Shown piece by piece: positions 6,644-15,130 of a DNA stretch of 17,348 nt. How positions within the stretch are numbered: the first letter of the stretch is position 1; each line of letters opens with the position of its first letter. Under the pieces are notes generated by a model. That model was not told where the DNA came from. It did no database searches and worked only from the letters and a program-made list of their open reading frames with translations. Source of the DNA: an uncultured Hymenobacter sp. (lineage in GTDB: Bacteria; Bacteroidota; Bacteroidia; Cytophagales; Hymenobacteraceae); the NCBI GenBank assembly GCA_937871705.1, contig CALMOO010000595.1:13851-31198 (forward strand), written 5' to 3'. Made by a program: the position numbers and the translations under genes.

Positions 6644-7738
6644 ATGGGAAAAACGGCGGTGCGCATCAAGGATATCGCGGCCAAGGCCAACGTGTCGGTA
6701 GGAACCGTGGACCGGGTGCTGCACAACCGGGGCCGGGTGTCGGAGGAGGTGCGGCAGAAAGTGCTGCTCATGATGAAGGAATTGGAGTACGAGCCCAACC
6801 TAATTGCGCGCACGCTGGGCTCGAACCGCACCTACCAGCTGGCCGTCATTCAGCCCGACCATACCCTGGACCCCTACTGGCAAGCGCCGCGCAATGGCCT
6901 CGAAAAAGCCGCCCGCGAGCTAAAGCAGTATGGCGTGCAGATTGCCGTTTATTCCTACGATGTCACGCAGGTCAATTCGTTTTTGGAGCAGGCCGAGGCG
7001 GCCACGAAGTCGGAGCCTGCCGGCATTCTAATTGCGCCGTTGTTTTACCGCGAGTCGCTGGCTTTTTTTGAGCGCTGGCAGCAGCAGGGCATTCCGTACG
7101 TGCTGTTCAACACATACATCGCCGAGCTGCAATCGCTGAGCTACGTGGGGCAGGACTCGTATCAGAGCGGTTTTTTGGCGGGCAAGCTGGTGCAGTTTGG
7201 GCAGCCGCAGCCGGGCACTTTCCTGATTGCACACATCGCCGAGGACATCGCCAACTCGGTGCACATCACGCAGAAAGAGCGGGGCTTTCGCGACTACTTC
7301 GCCCAGCTCGCGCCTACGCTCGATGGCCCGGCCGATGAGCCCTACAAGAGCCCGTACAATATCATCAGCCTCGACCTACCCCACCCATCGGAGCCGGCGT
7401 TTGCCCGGCAGCTCAACCGCTTGCTGGATGATGCTGATATTCAGCTCAAAGGGATATTCGTGAGCACGTCCAAGGCCTACGAAATTGCGCCCTACCTGCA
7501 AGCCTACCGCCGCGAGGACATCCGACTGGTCGGGTATGACTTACTGGAAAAAAATATTCACTTCCTGCACGAGAATATTATTGATTTTCTGATAAATCAA
7601 AATCCGAAGAAACAAGGCTATCGCGGCATCTATGCGCTAGCCGACGTGCTGGTTTTCAAAAAGGAAGTGCCGCTGCTAAAGTACCTGCCGCTCGATATTA
7701 TTACGAAGGAGAATTTGCAGTACTACGTGGATAAGTAG
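6644..7738 (+). CDS. LacI-family transcriptional regulator, probable regulator of the GlcNAc locus
   Basis: The 364-residue protein has an N-terminal LacI-type helix-turn-helix (about 7-30: IKDIAAKANVSVGTVDRVLH) and a hinge region YEPNLIARTLGSNRT (49-63). A periplasmic-binding-protein-like effector domain follows (about 65-364), beginning LAVIQPD. The ATG at 6644 is chosen over the earlier in-frame TTG at 6593 because the LacI-family DNA-binding domain begins only a few residues after it and a good -7 box lies just upstream. The gene diverges from the nagB operon, and the paired palindromes at 6350-6402 fit LacI-family operators by symmetry, central CG and location. The effector is probably a GlcNAc-derived sugar or sugar phosphate (inference). 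The sites lie upstream of the -33 boxes, so activation is as likely as repression. Confidence 0.88.
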   Translation: MGKTAVRIKDIAAKANVSVGTVDRVLHNRGRVSEEVRQKVLLMMKELEYEPNLIARTLGSNRTYQLAVIQPDHTLDPYWQAPRNGLEKAARELKQYGVQIAVYSYDVTQVNSFLEQAEAATKSEPAGILIAPLFYRESLAFFERWQQQGIPYVLFNTYIAELQSLSYVGQDSYQSGFLAGKLVQFGQPQPGTFLIAHIAEDIANSVHITQKERGFRDYFAQLAPTLDGPADEPYKSPYNIISLDLPHPSEPAFARQLNRLLDDADIQLKGIFVSTSKAYEIAPYLQAYRREDIRLVGYDLLEKNIHFLHENIIDFLINQNPKKQGYRGIYALADVLVFKKEVPLLKYLPLDIITKENLQYYVDK

Positions 7739-7895
7739 CGCCGCTTAGGCTGCCATGCTTAACGATTATCAGCCGCAGACCTTGAGATTTGTATGGTCGC
7801 GCAATCCGACTTACATCGAGAAAATTGCTATCTGCCTGCTCGTTATTAATGCGCCTCTTTTCGAGTAAAGCCAGCTATAGAATAATGGCCTTTTT

Positions 7896-8756
7896 ATGGC
7901 GGATGGATTTGATGGTATTCTACCTTGGCTACTAAATGAGTTTACCCTCATCCTAATTTGGGGATTGTTCTGGGGGCTATTGTGCCTGGGACTATGCGCG
8001 GCCAGATTGAAAGCCGCGCCCAAACTCGTCGGCTTAGCCGCCTTGGCTTGTGGGTTGCACGCCTGTACGCTCGTATTACCGTCGTGGTCACTTTGGGCTT
8101 CTTTATTCGGCGTCCAACCATCCGCTACTTGGGCTAACCTAGACCACCAAGTAGACTGGATTAATAAACTGCTCGGGCTGCTTCTATCGGCCTGTTTGGT
8201 GTACTGGTGGAAGTGGGTTACGCCGGCCGAAGCCAAGCTGCGGTGGCCCCGGCCGGAGGCCCTACACGTCGTTGGCCCGGTAGTAGCGGCAGTAGCCGCT
8301 CTGCTGCTCGTGGATGCTTACTTCTCACGGCACGGATTTCGTACTCTCTGGTGGCCCGAGCAGGTATTCTACTCCTTGGTGCCGGGCCTGGAGGAAGAGC
8401 TATTTTACCGAGGCGTGCTGCTCCGGCTGCTCGGCCGGATTTTTCTGCGCCCGCTACCGTTGCTGGGCACCCGCACTAGTTGGGGCGGACTGGTAAGCGT
8501 AGTACTCTTTGCGCTGGGCCACAGCATTAAATTCCCAAGCGACTTTCTGACTTATTGGCACTTCCCGGGCGGGAGGCACCGCTGGTTTTACTACAGCTTA
8601 TCGCTCTTCCACTTCACTGCTGGCGAGTTGCTCTATACCTGCTCGATGGGGCTGCTTTTTTTGTGGGTGCGCGAGCGCACCGGTTCGGTGTGGACCGCCG
8701 TGGCTACCCACTGTCTGCTGAATACAGCGCTGACCATTGGGCACGCCATGAGCTAA
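7896..8756 (+). CDS. CPBP-family intramembrane metalloprotease (CAAX protease-like)
   Basis: The 286-residue polytopic membrane protein carries the three signature motifs of the CPBP/Abi family. These are EEELFYR (E166-R172, the EExxxR glutamates expected to activate water), FALGH (F205 to H209, FxxxH) and HCLLN (H272 to N276, HxxxN). Several hydrophobic helices are seen at about 10-35, 42-70, 90-106, 125-140, 195-210 and 245-258. Family members include prenyl-protein proteases and bacteriocin-immunity proteins. No bacteriocin genes or CAAX substrates are visible nearby, so the role here is unknown. The 157-bp spacer to the upstream regulator gene shows no clear promoter. A strong hairpin follows the gene. 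Confidence 0.87.
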   Translation: MADGFDGILPWLLNEFTLILIWGLFWGLLCLGLCAARLKAAPKLVGLAALACGLHACTLVLPSWSLWASLFGVQPSATWANLDHQVDWINKLLGLLLSACLVYWWKWVTPAEAKLRWPRPEALHVVGPVVAAVAALLLVDAYFSRHGFRTLWWPEQVFYSLVPGLEEELFYRGVLLRLLGRIFLRPLPLLGTRTSWGGLVSVVLFALGHSIKFPSDFLTYWHFPGGRHRWFYYSLSLFHFTAGELLYTCSMGLLFLWVRERTGSVWTAVATHCLLNTALTIGHAMS

Positions 8757-8809
8757 GTGGTGGTACGCCAATCGTTTCCTCTTCAAACAGTTCGCGTATT
8801 ACACCAAAG

Positions 8810-8855
8810 AAAAGCACGTTCTGCTGAGCATGCTGAAGCAGGACGTGCGACTTTT
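8810..8855. terminator. Bidirectional hairpin terminator between the CPBP gene and asd
   Basis: GCACGTTCTGCT (8814-8825) pairs with AGCAGGACGTGC (8837-8848) through 12 pairs, one of them a G-T wobble, around an 11-nt loop. The stem is flanked by AAAA (8810-8813) and CTTTT (8851-8855), which give a U-run in either direction. It lies between two convergent stop codons (8756 and 8873), the expected place for a shared terminator. Confidence 0.8.
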
Positions 8856-8872
8856 AGGCTAAATGGCCAAGA

Positions 8873-9874
8873 TTACTTATTCTCTACCAGTCCATGCGCC
8901 AGCAAATATTCCGCAATTTGCACAGCGTTGGTGGCAGCACCTTTGCGCAGGTTATCGGCTACAATCCACATATTTAGAGTATTAGGCTGCGTATCGTCGC
9001 GGCGAAGGCGGCCGACCAGCACGGCGTCGTGGCCGTGGCTGTCTTTGGGCATGGGGTAGGAATTTTGGGCGGGGTCATCGACCAGTTCTACCCCCTCGGT
9101 GTGGCGCAGCACGTCGCGCACCTCATCGAGGTCGAAGTCCTGAGCAAACTCCACGTTTACCGACTCGGAGTGGCCGCCCATGACGGGCACGCGCACGCAG
9201 GTGGCCGTAACGCGGATGCTATCGTCGCCCATGATTTTCTTCGTCTCGTTCACCATTTTCAGCTCCTCCTTGGTGTAGCCACCGGGCTGAAACACGTCGA
9301 TGTGGGGCAGCACGTTCAGGTCGATGGCGTGGGGGTAGGCGGCGTTGGTTACGGGCTGGCCAGCGCGCTCCTGCATGAGCTGGTCCACGGCTTTTTTGCC
9401 GGTGCCGGTCACGCTCTGGTAAGTGCTTACTACGAGGCGCTCAACTTTATATTTTTTGTGCAAATCATTCAGGGCCACTACCATCTGGATGGTCGAGCAA
9501 TTCGGATTGGCAATGATTTTATCGTCTTTGGTGAGCTCGTGGGCGTTCACTTCGGGCACCACCAGCTTCTTGGTGGGGTCCATGCGCCAGGCCGAGGAAT
9601 TGTCTACGACCGTGGTGCCAACCTCGGCAAACTTAGGGGCAAACTCCAGTGACACGCTACCCCCCGCCGAGAAGATGGCGATGGCCGGGCGGGCCGCAAT
9701 GGCGTCTTCCATGCTCACCACGGGGTAGTCTTTTCCCTGAAAATGAACCAGCTGGCCCACCGATTTGGCCGAAGCCACGGGCAGCAGCTCAGTTACCGGA
9801 AACTGGCGCTCGGCCAGCACTTTCAGCATTTCGGTGCCCACCAGCCCGGTGGCACCCACTACAGCAATTTTCAT
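8873..9874 (-). CDS. asd: Aspartate-semialdehyde dehydrogenase
   Basis: A 333-residue cytoplasmic enzyme that reduces aspartyl phosphate to aspartate semialdehyde with NADPH, at the branch leading to lysine/diaminopimelate, threonine and methionine. The Rossmann motif GATGLVG is at 7-13 and FSAGGS at 68-73. DNSSAWRM (91-98) binds phosphate and cofactor. The catalytic Cys is C126 in NPNCST. The C-terminal region contains RVPVMGGHSESV, with the active-site His of the family. Length is normal. The ATG at 9874 (MKIAVVGATG) is chosen over a TTG four codons upstream because it puts the nucleotide-binding strand at the usual place. The upstream spacer (9875-10053) shows nothing certain. It is transcribed alone and convergent with the CPBP gene. 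Confidence 0.97.
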   Translation of the reverse strand: MKIAVVGATGLVGTEMLKVLAERQFPVTELLPVASAKSVGQLVHFQGKDYPVVSMEDAIAARPAIAIFSAGGSVSLEFAPKFAEVGTTVVDNSSAWRMDPTKKLVVPEVNAHELTKDDKIIANPNCSTIQMVVALNDLHKKYKVERLVVSTYQSVTGTGKKAVDQLMQERAGQPVTNAAYPHAIDLNVLPHIDVFQPGGYTKEELKMVNETKKIMGDDSIRVTATCVRVPVMGGHSESVNVEFAQDFDLDEVRDVLRHTEGVELVDDPAQNSYPMPKDSHGHDAVLVGRLRRDDTQPNTLNMWIVADNLRKGAATNAVQIAEYLLAHGLVENK

Positions 9875-10053
9875 TAGCAAAGGCAATTAATCAAGACGTA
9901 GGCCGGGCGGCCTTGTGCCAGCCGGGGCCGGGCAAAGGTCGGCAAAACACGCGAGTTTAGGGTGCGGCGCTTGGATGGGGCCAGGCAGCCAACCCAGAAG
10001 GGACAATAGTAGTTAGAAGAATCAGTATTGCCTTTCACCTACCCCACTACCCA

Positions 10054-10446
10054 ATGTCCATTCAACCCAAAACCAAGGGCTTGGCCCACGTGGCCTTGCG
10101 CACTACCGACTTTGCCCGCGCGAAGGCGTTTTACCATGATTTGCTGGGCTTGCCAATAGCGCTCGACACCCCCGAGATACTGGGGTTTCTGGTAGGGTCC
10201 ACGTTCATCGGCTTTAAGCAGGCGGCGCCTACCTACCCTGGAGGTGGCACTTTCACGCCCTTCAACGTGGGCCTCGACCACATCGCCATTGCCTGCGAAG
10301 ATGAGGCCGAGCTGCACCGCGTGGCCGACGCGCTGCAGGCCGCGGGGGTCGAAAACACCGGCGTAAAAACGGATACCGTAGGCCCCATGCAGTACGTGGC
10401 CTTCAAAGACCCTGACCGTATTTCCTGGGAGTTTTATATGGTATAA
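10054..10446 (+). CDS. VOC-family (glyoxalase/bleomycin-resistance fold) protein
   Basis: A 130-residue protein made of two beta-alpha-beta-beta-beta units. The first begins LAHVALRTTDFARAKAFYHD (10-29), the second GLDHIAIACEDEAEL (73-87), and the chain ends FKDPDRISWEFYMV. H12, H76 and E126 sit at the metal-ligand positions of the family; the fourth ligand is not obvious. Members include lactoylglutathione lyase, dioxygenases, epimerases and resistance proteins; the reaction here cannot be assigned. It is divergent from asd, with about 180 bp between the starts. The start ATG at 10054 gives the normal length. Confidence 0.87.
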   Translation: MSIQPKTKGLAHVALRTTDFARAKAFYHDLLGLPIALDTPEILGFLVGSTFIGFKQAAPTYPGGGTFTPFNVGLDHIAIACEDEAELHRVADALQAAGVENTGVKTDTVGPMQYVAFKDPDRISWEFYMV

Positions 10447-10615
10447 ACAGGAACATACAGGATGAAATCAAGCAGCTAAAGGCTTTGTTAGCTAGCGAAG
10501 TACCTCGCGTTACTTCTGCTGCCCACTTATCAACGAAGCTCTCGCAGCCTCGGCGTTGTAGTTCGACTTTTAAGGGCTTACTTGGTCGGCAAAAGTTCTA
10601 CGCTATTGATTTTTG

Positions 10616-13240
10616 ATGAGGCATCTTTACATCCTGCTGTTTTTTCTGGTAAACCTACTGCCGCTCGCGGCTCATGCCCAACTAGCCGAAACTTTTGCCG
10701 ACGGCGACTTCACTAAAGCTCCCGCTTGGACGGGCGACGCGGCCAGCTTTACCGTCACGGCCGGCCAAGCCTTGCAAAGCAGCGGCCCGGCCGTGACGGG
10801 CACGCAACTGCAGCTCGTGACGCCGTGCCAGGCCAGCACCGGTACCACTTGGGAGTTTTGGGCCAACCTGAAGCTGGCGACTTCCTCGGCCAACCTAGCC
10901 GATGTGTGGCTGCTGGCCTCGCAGCCCGACCTCAAGAGCGCGGCCACTAAGGGCTACTTCGTGCGCCTGGGCGGTACCAACGATGAGGTGAGCCTCTTCC
11001 GCAAAGACTCGGCCCGCAGCCCTACCCCCCTCATCGACGGCCAGAACGGTACGCTTAGTTCTACGACTAACAACCTGGTGCGGGTGCGCGTAACCCGCTC
11101 GCTGCAAGGCCAATGGACGCTGGCGCACGACCTCAGCGGCGGCCACAATTTCGTGGCGGAAGCCCCTACCCCCCTCGACAACACCTACCAGCGCAGCGCC
11201 GTGGTGGGCGTGTCGCTACTGTATTCTTCGGCCAATGGCAAGAACTTTTACTTTGACGATTTTACCGTCACCGATGCCACGGCGCCGCTCCTGACACGGG
11301 CCGCGGCGGTGGACGCCCGCACGGTTGATGTCGTTTTTAACGAAGCCGTAGACCCGGCCACGGCAGCAGAGCCAGCGCGCTACCGGCTGGCCAGCGGCGC
11401 AGTACCGGCCACGGCCCAGGTATCGGCCCAGAGCCCGGTGGTGGTGCGGCTCACGTTTGGGCAGGATTTTCTGAATAGCAACACGTTGGAAGTACGCGAG
11501 CTGGCTGACCTCTACGGCAATGTGGCGGCGGGGCCGCTCACGGCTACGTTTGGCGGGGTGCCGGTGGCGCCGGGTGTAGGCGAGCTACACATCACCGAAA
11601 TCATGGTCGATGAAACACCAACCGTTGGCTTGCCGGCTTCGGAGTTCGTAGAAATATATAATAACACCGCCGCTAAAACCCTCAGCTTACGTGGCGTACG
11701 CTTATTTAAGCCGGGTAGCACCACAGCGGCCGTGCTGCCTGACACGGCCAAGCTGCTACCCGGCCAGTACGCCGTGGTGTGTGGCTCGACGCGCGCCACG
11801 CAATTTGCACCTTATGGCAAGGTGTACGGGCTCATCAACTTCCCAAGCCTGACTAATGCCGGCGACCAGCTGGTGCTGCGCGGCCGCGCCGGCACCACCT
11901 TGTTTGAAGTAGCCTACACCGACGCCTGGTACCGCGACCTACGCAAGCAAAACGGTGGCTGGACCTTGGAAATGCTCGACCCCACTAACTACTGCGGCGG
12001 GGCCGCCAACTGGCAGGCCAGCCAGGATGCCAGCGGCGGCACGCCCGGCCGCCGCAACAGCGTAGCCGCCGCCAACCCCGACCGCGCGGCCCCTACCCTG
12101 CTGCGCGCCGTTGCCCTGAGCCCCAGCTTACTACGAGTATATTTTGGCGAAAAGCTGGATAGCGCTACGGCCGCCAACCCGGCGCTCTACAGCCTGCAAA
12201 GCAGCACGGGCGCTGCACCAGCCGTAAGCCAAGTGGTGCCTGTAGGGCCTGATTTTCGGGCTGTTGACTTGCAGCTGAGCACAGCTTTGCAGCCCAGCCG
12301 GCCACTGACAGTGACCGTGGCGCACGCCACCGACTGCGCAGGCAATGCCAGCGGCTTGCTCAGCTCGATGGGGGTAGCGCTGCCCGAGGCGGCCCAGCCC
12401 GGCGATGTGGTCGTGAACGAATTGTTGTTCAATCACCGCTCGGGAGGGGTGTATTTTGTGGAGGTGCTCAACCGCTCGCTGCGCTACCTCAACCTGCAAG
12501 GCTACCAGCTTACTAATCAGAAAAGCAGCGGCTTAACCATCTGCGTTATCAGCCCTACCGAGCCCTACATCGTGGCGCCCGGCCAGCTGGTGGCCCTCAC
12601 CAGCGACGCCGACATCTTGCAGGCGCAGTACCCGACCAGCAGCGACGCGGCGGCGCTGCTGGCCGTGACTAACTTTCCGACCTTAGATAACGACGCGGGC
12701 ACGGTGTACCTCTACGACCAAAGTAATTTGGAGCTAGACCATTATGCCTACGACAAAAGTCAGCAATTATCCTTGCTGAGCACCGAGGCGGGCGTGTCGC
12801 TAGAGCGCATTCGGACGCAAGGACCGAGCTTGGCCAGCAATTTTCACTCGGCGGCGGGGGCAGTGGGTTACGCCACACCGGGGCGGCCCAACTCGCAGGC
12901 GCAGGATGCCGTGGGCAATGGCCAGGAACTAACTGTGGTGCCCGAGCTATTCACGCCCGACGACGATGGACAGCAGGATTTTACGACCCTCAACTACCAG
13001 CTCGACCAGCCCGGCTACGTGGGCTCCGTGACGGTGTACGACGCCCTGGGCCAGCTCACGCGCCACCTCGTGCGCAACGAAAGCCTGCCCACCACCGGCT
13101 TCGTGCAGTGGGATGGCCTCGACGAGCACGGACGCAAGGCGGCCGTGGGCTACTACATCCTGCATGTCGAGCTGTTTCGGCCCAGCGGCGGCGAGCGGCG
13201 CGAGTACCGCAAAACGGTGGTTGTGGGCGCCCGGCTTTAG
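10616..13240 (+). CDS. Large secreted protein with two lamin-tail domains, Ig-like domains and a FlgD-like C-terminus
   Basis: An 874-residue exported protein with a signal peptide at 1-21 (ending AHA before QLAE). Residues about 25-215 form a beta-rich N-terminal region ending FYFDDFTV. An Ig-like domain (about 220-318) with FNEAVDPATAAEPARYRL is followed by a lamin-tail domain (about 321-475) starting GELHITEIMVDE and ending GGTPGRRNS. A second Ig-like unit (490-590) is followed by a second lamin-tail-like domain (596-755) starting GDVVVNELLF. The end (about 770-874) resembles FlgD-type Ig/gliding C-terminal modules, with SVTVYDALGQ and GYYILHVE. Such proteins are common in Bacteroidota and are presumed to act at the cell surface, perhaps in adhesion or nuclease-related assemblies; no catalytic motif is seen. 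The ATG at 10616 is preferred over the adjacent TTG at 10613. Whether the C-terminus is a type IX secretion signal is uncertain. Confidence 0.85.
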   Translation: MRHLYILLFFLVNLLPLAAHAQLAETFADGDFTKAPAWTGDAASFTVTAGQALQSSGPAVTGTQLQLVTPCQASTGTTWEFWANLKLATSSANLADVWLLASQPDLKSAATKGYFVRLGGTNDEVSLFRKDSARSPTPLIDGQNGTLSSTTNNLVRVRVTRSLQGQWTLAHDLSGGHNFVAEAPTPLDNTYQRSAVVGVSLLYSSANGKNFYFDDFTVTDATAPLLTRAAAVDARTVDVVFNEAVDPATAAEPARYRLASGAVPATAQVSAQSPVVVRLTFGQDFLNSNTLEVRELADLYGNVAAGPLTATFGGVPVAPGVGELHITEIMVDETPTVGLPASEFVEIYNNTAAKTLSLRGVRLFKPGSTTAAVLPDTAKLLPGQYAVVCGSTRATQFAPYGKVYGLINFPSLTNAGDQLVLRGRAGTTLFEVAYTDAWYRDLRKQNGGWTLEMLDPTNYCGGAANWQASQDASGGTPGRRNSVAAANPDRAAPTLLRAVALSPSLLRVYFGEKLDSATAANPALYSLQSSTGAAPAVSQVVPVGPDFRAVDLQLSTALQPSRPLTVTVAHATDCAGNASGLLSSMGVALPEAAQPGDVVVNELLFNHRSGGVYFVEVLNRSLRYLNLQGYQLTNQKSSGLTICVISPTEPYIVAPGQLVALTSDADILQAQYPTSSDAAALLAVTNFPTLDNDAGTVYLYDQSNLELDHYAYDKSQQLSLLSTEAGVSLERIRTQGPSLASNFHSAAGAVGYATPGRPNSQAQDAVGNGQELTVVPELFTPDDDGQQDFTTLNYQLDQPGYVGSVTVYDALGQLTRHLVRNESLPTTGFVQWDGLDEHGRKAAVGYYILHVELFRPSGGERREYRKTVVVGARL

Positions 13241-13267
13241 GCAGCCTTCGGGCTTACTGGCCGCAAA

Positions 13268-13317
13268 AAGGGGGGTAGGGACTGTTATGGATAATAACAA
13301 TTCCTACCCCCTTCTTT
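13268..13317. terminator. Bidirectional hairpin terminator after the lamin-tail gene
   Basis: GGGGGTAGG (13271-13279) pairs with CCTACCCCC (13303-13311), and within the loop TGTTAT (13283-13288) pairs with ATAACA (13294-13299). AAAAAG precedes the stem and CTTCTTT follows it. It lies between convergent genes ending at 13240 and 13336. Its outer arms are identical to those of the hairpin at 4072-4151. Confidence 0.75.
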
Positions 13318-13335
13318 CGTAGTAAGAGGCTTAGG

Positions 13336-13716
13336 TTAGCTTTTCTGATAGCCCGCCACGGTCTGGTCTTGCGGATACCACTGCGTGAGCATGTACACAA
13401 TCAGAAACACCACGCCCATGGCAATGAAGAAGTTACGGGCCATTTCATTGTCGTGGGCAAAGCCGAAGAGCCAGGGCGAAGCAATGAATACGGGGCCGCT
13501 TACCAGCTCCAGTTTTCCGTGTACCCAAAAAGGTATTAGCTTCAGCAAGCCCAACGGCATGCGGGTGAGCAGCGAAACAACCAGGTAGCCGCCCGCCAGC
13601 AGGTAGCACACCGTGGCGTAGGCACCCGTGAAACCAAAGATGCTGGGAGCCGCCGCGAATAAAGCGCAGGTCATGTAGTCGAGTACGCCGTGCAGCGTGG
13701 GTGAAATGGGCTTCAT
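13336..13716 (-). CDS. Small SPW-repeat-like integral membrane protein
   Basis: A 126-residue protein with about four membrane helices and two similar halves. The first half has HGVLDYMTCALFAAAPSIFGF (9-29), the second HGKLELVSGPVFIASPWLFGF (66-86). Each half has an HG..(D/E) start and a (S/A)P..FGF motif, the pattern of the SPW-repeat family of small bacterial membrane proteins. The function of that family is unknown. The ATG at 13716 is used because residues encoded upstream are not membrane-like and break the first repeat. The gene lies 114 bp after the DUF1501 gene in the same direction. Confidence 0.7.
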   Translation of the reverse strand: MKPISPTLHGVLDYMTCALFAAAPSIFGFTGAYATVCYLLAGGYLVVSLLTRMPLGLLKLIPFWVHGKLELVSGPVFIASPWLFGFAHDNEMARNFFIAMGVVFLIVYMLTQWYPQDQTVAGYQKS

Positions 13717-13830
13717 AGGAGTAAAAAGTTGAGGTGATAAACAACCAGTACGGGCCGAGCACAAGCGGGGATATAGTTCGGCTTACTTACAGCGGCTTAA
13801 TTACCAACTTATTAGCTCCTCAGTATCACC

Positions 13831-15057
13831 TCACACCAGCCCAACCAGCCGCTCGATGCCGGGGCCAAGCACAAGCTGGTCATCGGCGCCGAGCCAGTCG
13901 GTGAGGATGCTGGCGTAGAGGCTGCGAAAATCGACCTGGTAGCGCAGGTCGCCCTGGTCGAGGTCGGCGAGGCTGGCGGGGGCGTTCAGCAGGCCCGGCT
14001 TGCGCAGGGCACCGCTGAGTAAGAACACGTTATTAGCGGTGCCGTGGTCGGTGCCGTTGCTGGCATTCTGGGTTACGCGACGGCCAAACTCGCTGAAGAC
14101 CATAACCAAGGTGTTCTGCCACTCGCCGTTCTTTTGCAGGTCGTCGGCCAAGGCGGCGAGGCCGTCCGAGAGCTCGCCCAGCAGGCGGCCTTGCTGCTCA
14201 TGCTGCCGCACGTGGGTATCGAAGCCGCTGAGCGCCAAGTAATACACCCGAGACTCTACGCCCGAGTTAATCAGTTCGGCGGTGGTTTTGAGGTTGCGGC
14301 CCAGCTCGGTGTTGGGGTAAGTGGCGGTGCTGGTATGAATCTTCGACTTGTCGTAGAGATAGTCGGCCGACGATGCCGTTTCAACCAGCGTCTTGTACAA
14401 GTAATCCAGCTCCGAAACGGCCGTGGCGGGCGCCTTTTCCTGGCTAATTTGGCTCAGATAGCGGCTCTGGGTGAGCTGGTGAAACTTACCAGGATTCTTG
14501 AGAGCCAAACCTTTGCGATACTGTCCTTTCAGCGCCAAGCTTAGCGTATCGTCCACCTCCAGCGCCTGGTAAGGCAGGGCGCAGCCCGCGCAGCTGCTAT
14601 CGAGGTAGCGGCCGAGCCAGCCGGTATTCAGCAGTTGGTCGGAGCCCGAGCCCGTCTGCCAAATATCCATTGAGCGGAAGTGCGAGCGGTCGGGGTTGGG
14701 GTAGCCCACGGCGTTGAGCACGGCCAGCTGGCCCTGGTCGTACAGACCTTTCAGGCCCTTCATGGCCGGGTGCAGGCCCAGGTCATCGCTGAGGGGTAGG
14801 ATGCCTTCGGTCTCCTTCAGCGCCAGCGAGGGCCGCGCCTTGAAATACAAGTCGTTGCGGTACGGAATAACGGTATTCAGCCCGTCGTTGCCGCCACTAA
14901 GCTGCACTACGATGAGGCGGCGCGCCTGCCCGCCGAGCGCATCGCGCAGCCGGGTAGCAAGCCGGGTTTCGGGCCGGTCAAGCGCGTGCAGAAACTTAGG
15001 CACCAGCAGCAGCGTGCTAGCCAGCGCGGACGATTGCAGAAATTGGCGACGTTGCAT
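13831..15057 (-). CDS. DUF1501 exported protein
   Basis: A 408-residue protein with a twin-arginine-like N-terminus (MQRRQFLQSSALASTLLLVP), suggesting export by the Tat path. The family hallmarks are RRLIVVQLSGGNDGLNTVIPY (46-66), NPDRSHFRSMDIWQTG in the middle, and FGRRV followed by GTDHG (about residues 335-339) near the end. The fold resembles the alkaline phosphatase/sulfatase superfamily, and the Asp/His of GTDHG could be metal ligands, but no activity is established for the family. DUF1501 genes usually follow a DUF1800 gene, as here with a 73-bp gap, and the pair is thought to act together outside the cytoplasm. Length and motifs appear complete. Confidence 0.9.
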   Translation of the reverse strand: MQRRQFLQSSALASTLLLVPKFLHALDRPETRLATRLRDALGGQARRLIVVQLSGGNDGLNTVIPYRNDLYFKARPSLALKETEGILPLSDDLGLHPAMKGLKGLYDQGQLAVLNAVGYPNPDRSHFRSMDIWQTGSGSDQLLNTGWLGRYLDSSCAGCALPYQALEVDDTLSLALKGQYRKGLALKNPGKFHQLTQSRYLSQISQEKAPATAVSELDYLYKTLVETASSADYLYDKSKIHTSTATYPNTELGRNLKTTAELINSGVESRVYYLALSGFDTHVRQHEQQGRLLGELSDGLAALADDLQKNGEWQNTLVMVFSEFGRRVTQNASNGTDHGTANNVFLLSGALRKPGLLNAPASLADLDQGDLRYQVDFRSLYASILTDWLGADDQLVLGPGIERLVGLV

Positions 15058-15063
15058 TTTTAT

Positions 15064-15130
15064 AGCTGTTAGCTTTCTAAGTGGCTAGATAAGAACGTCA
15101 GCTAACAGCCAGCGGCTATTAGCTAACAGC
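15064..15130. repeat. Inverted repeat between the DUF1800 and DUF1501 genes
   Basis: AGCTAACAGC occurs twice in direct orientation (15100-15109 and 15121-15130, the latter touching the DUF1800 stop codon). Once it occurs inverted as GCTGTTAGCT (15065-15074). Either direct copy can form a 10-bp stem with the inverted one, so two alternative hairpins are possible in the mRNA just before the DUF1501 start codon. This could tune DUF1501 expression. Confidence 0.5.

Noticed and set aside
9029..9652. Plus-strand frame of 207 codons opposite asd
   Set aside because: It is antisense to a complete, conserved asd gene and has no recognisable domain; its composition is that of a mirror frame.
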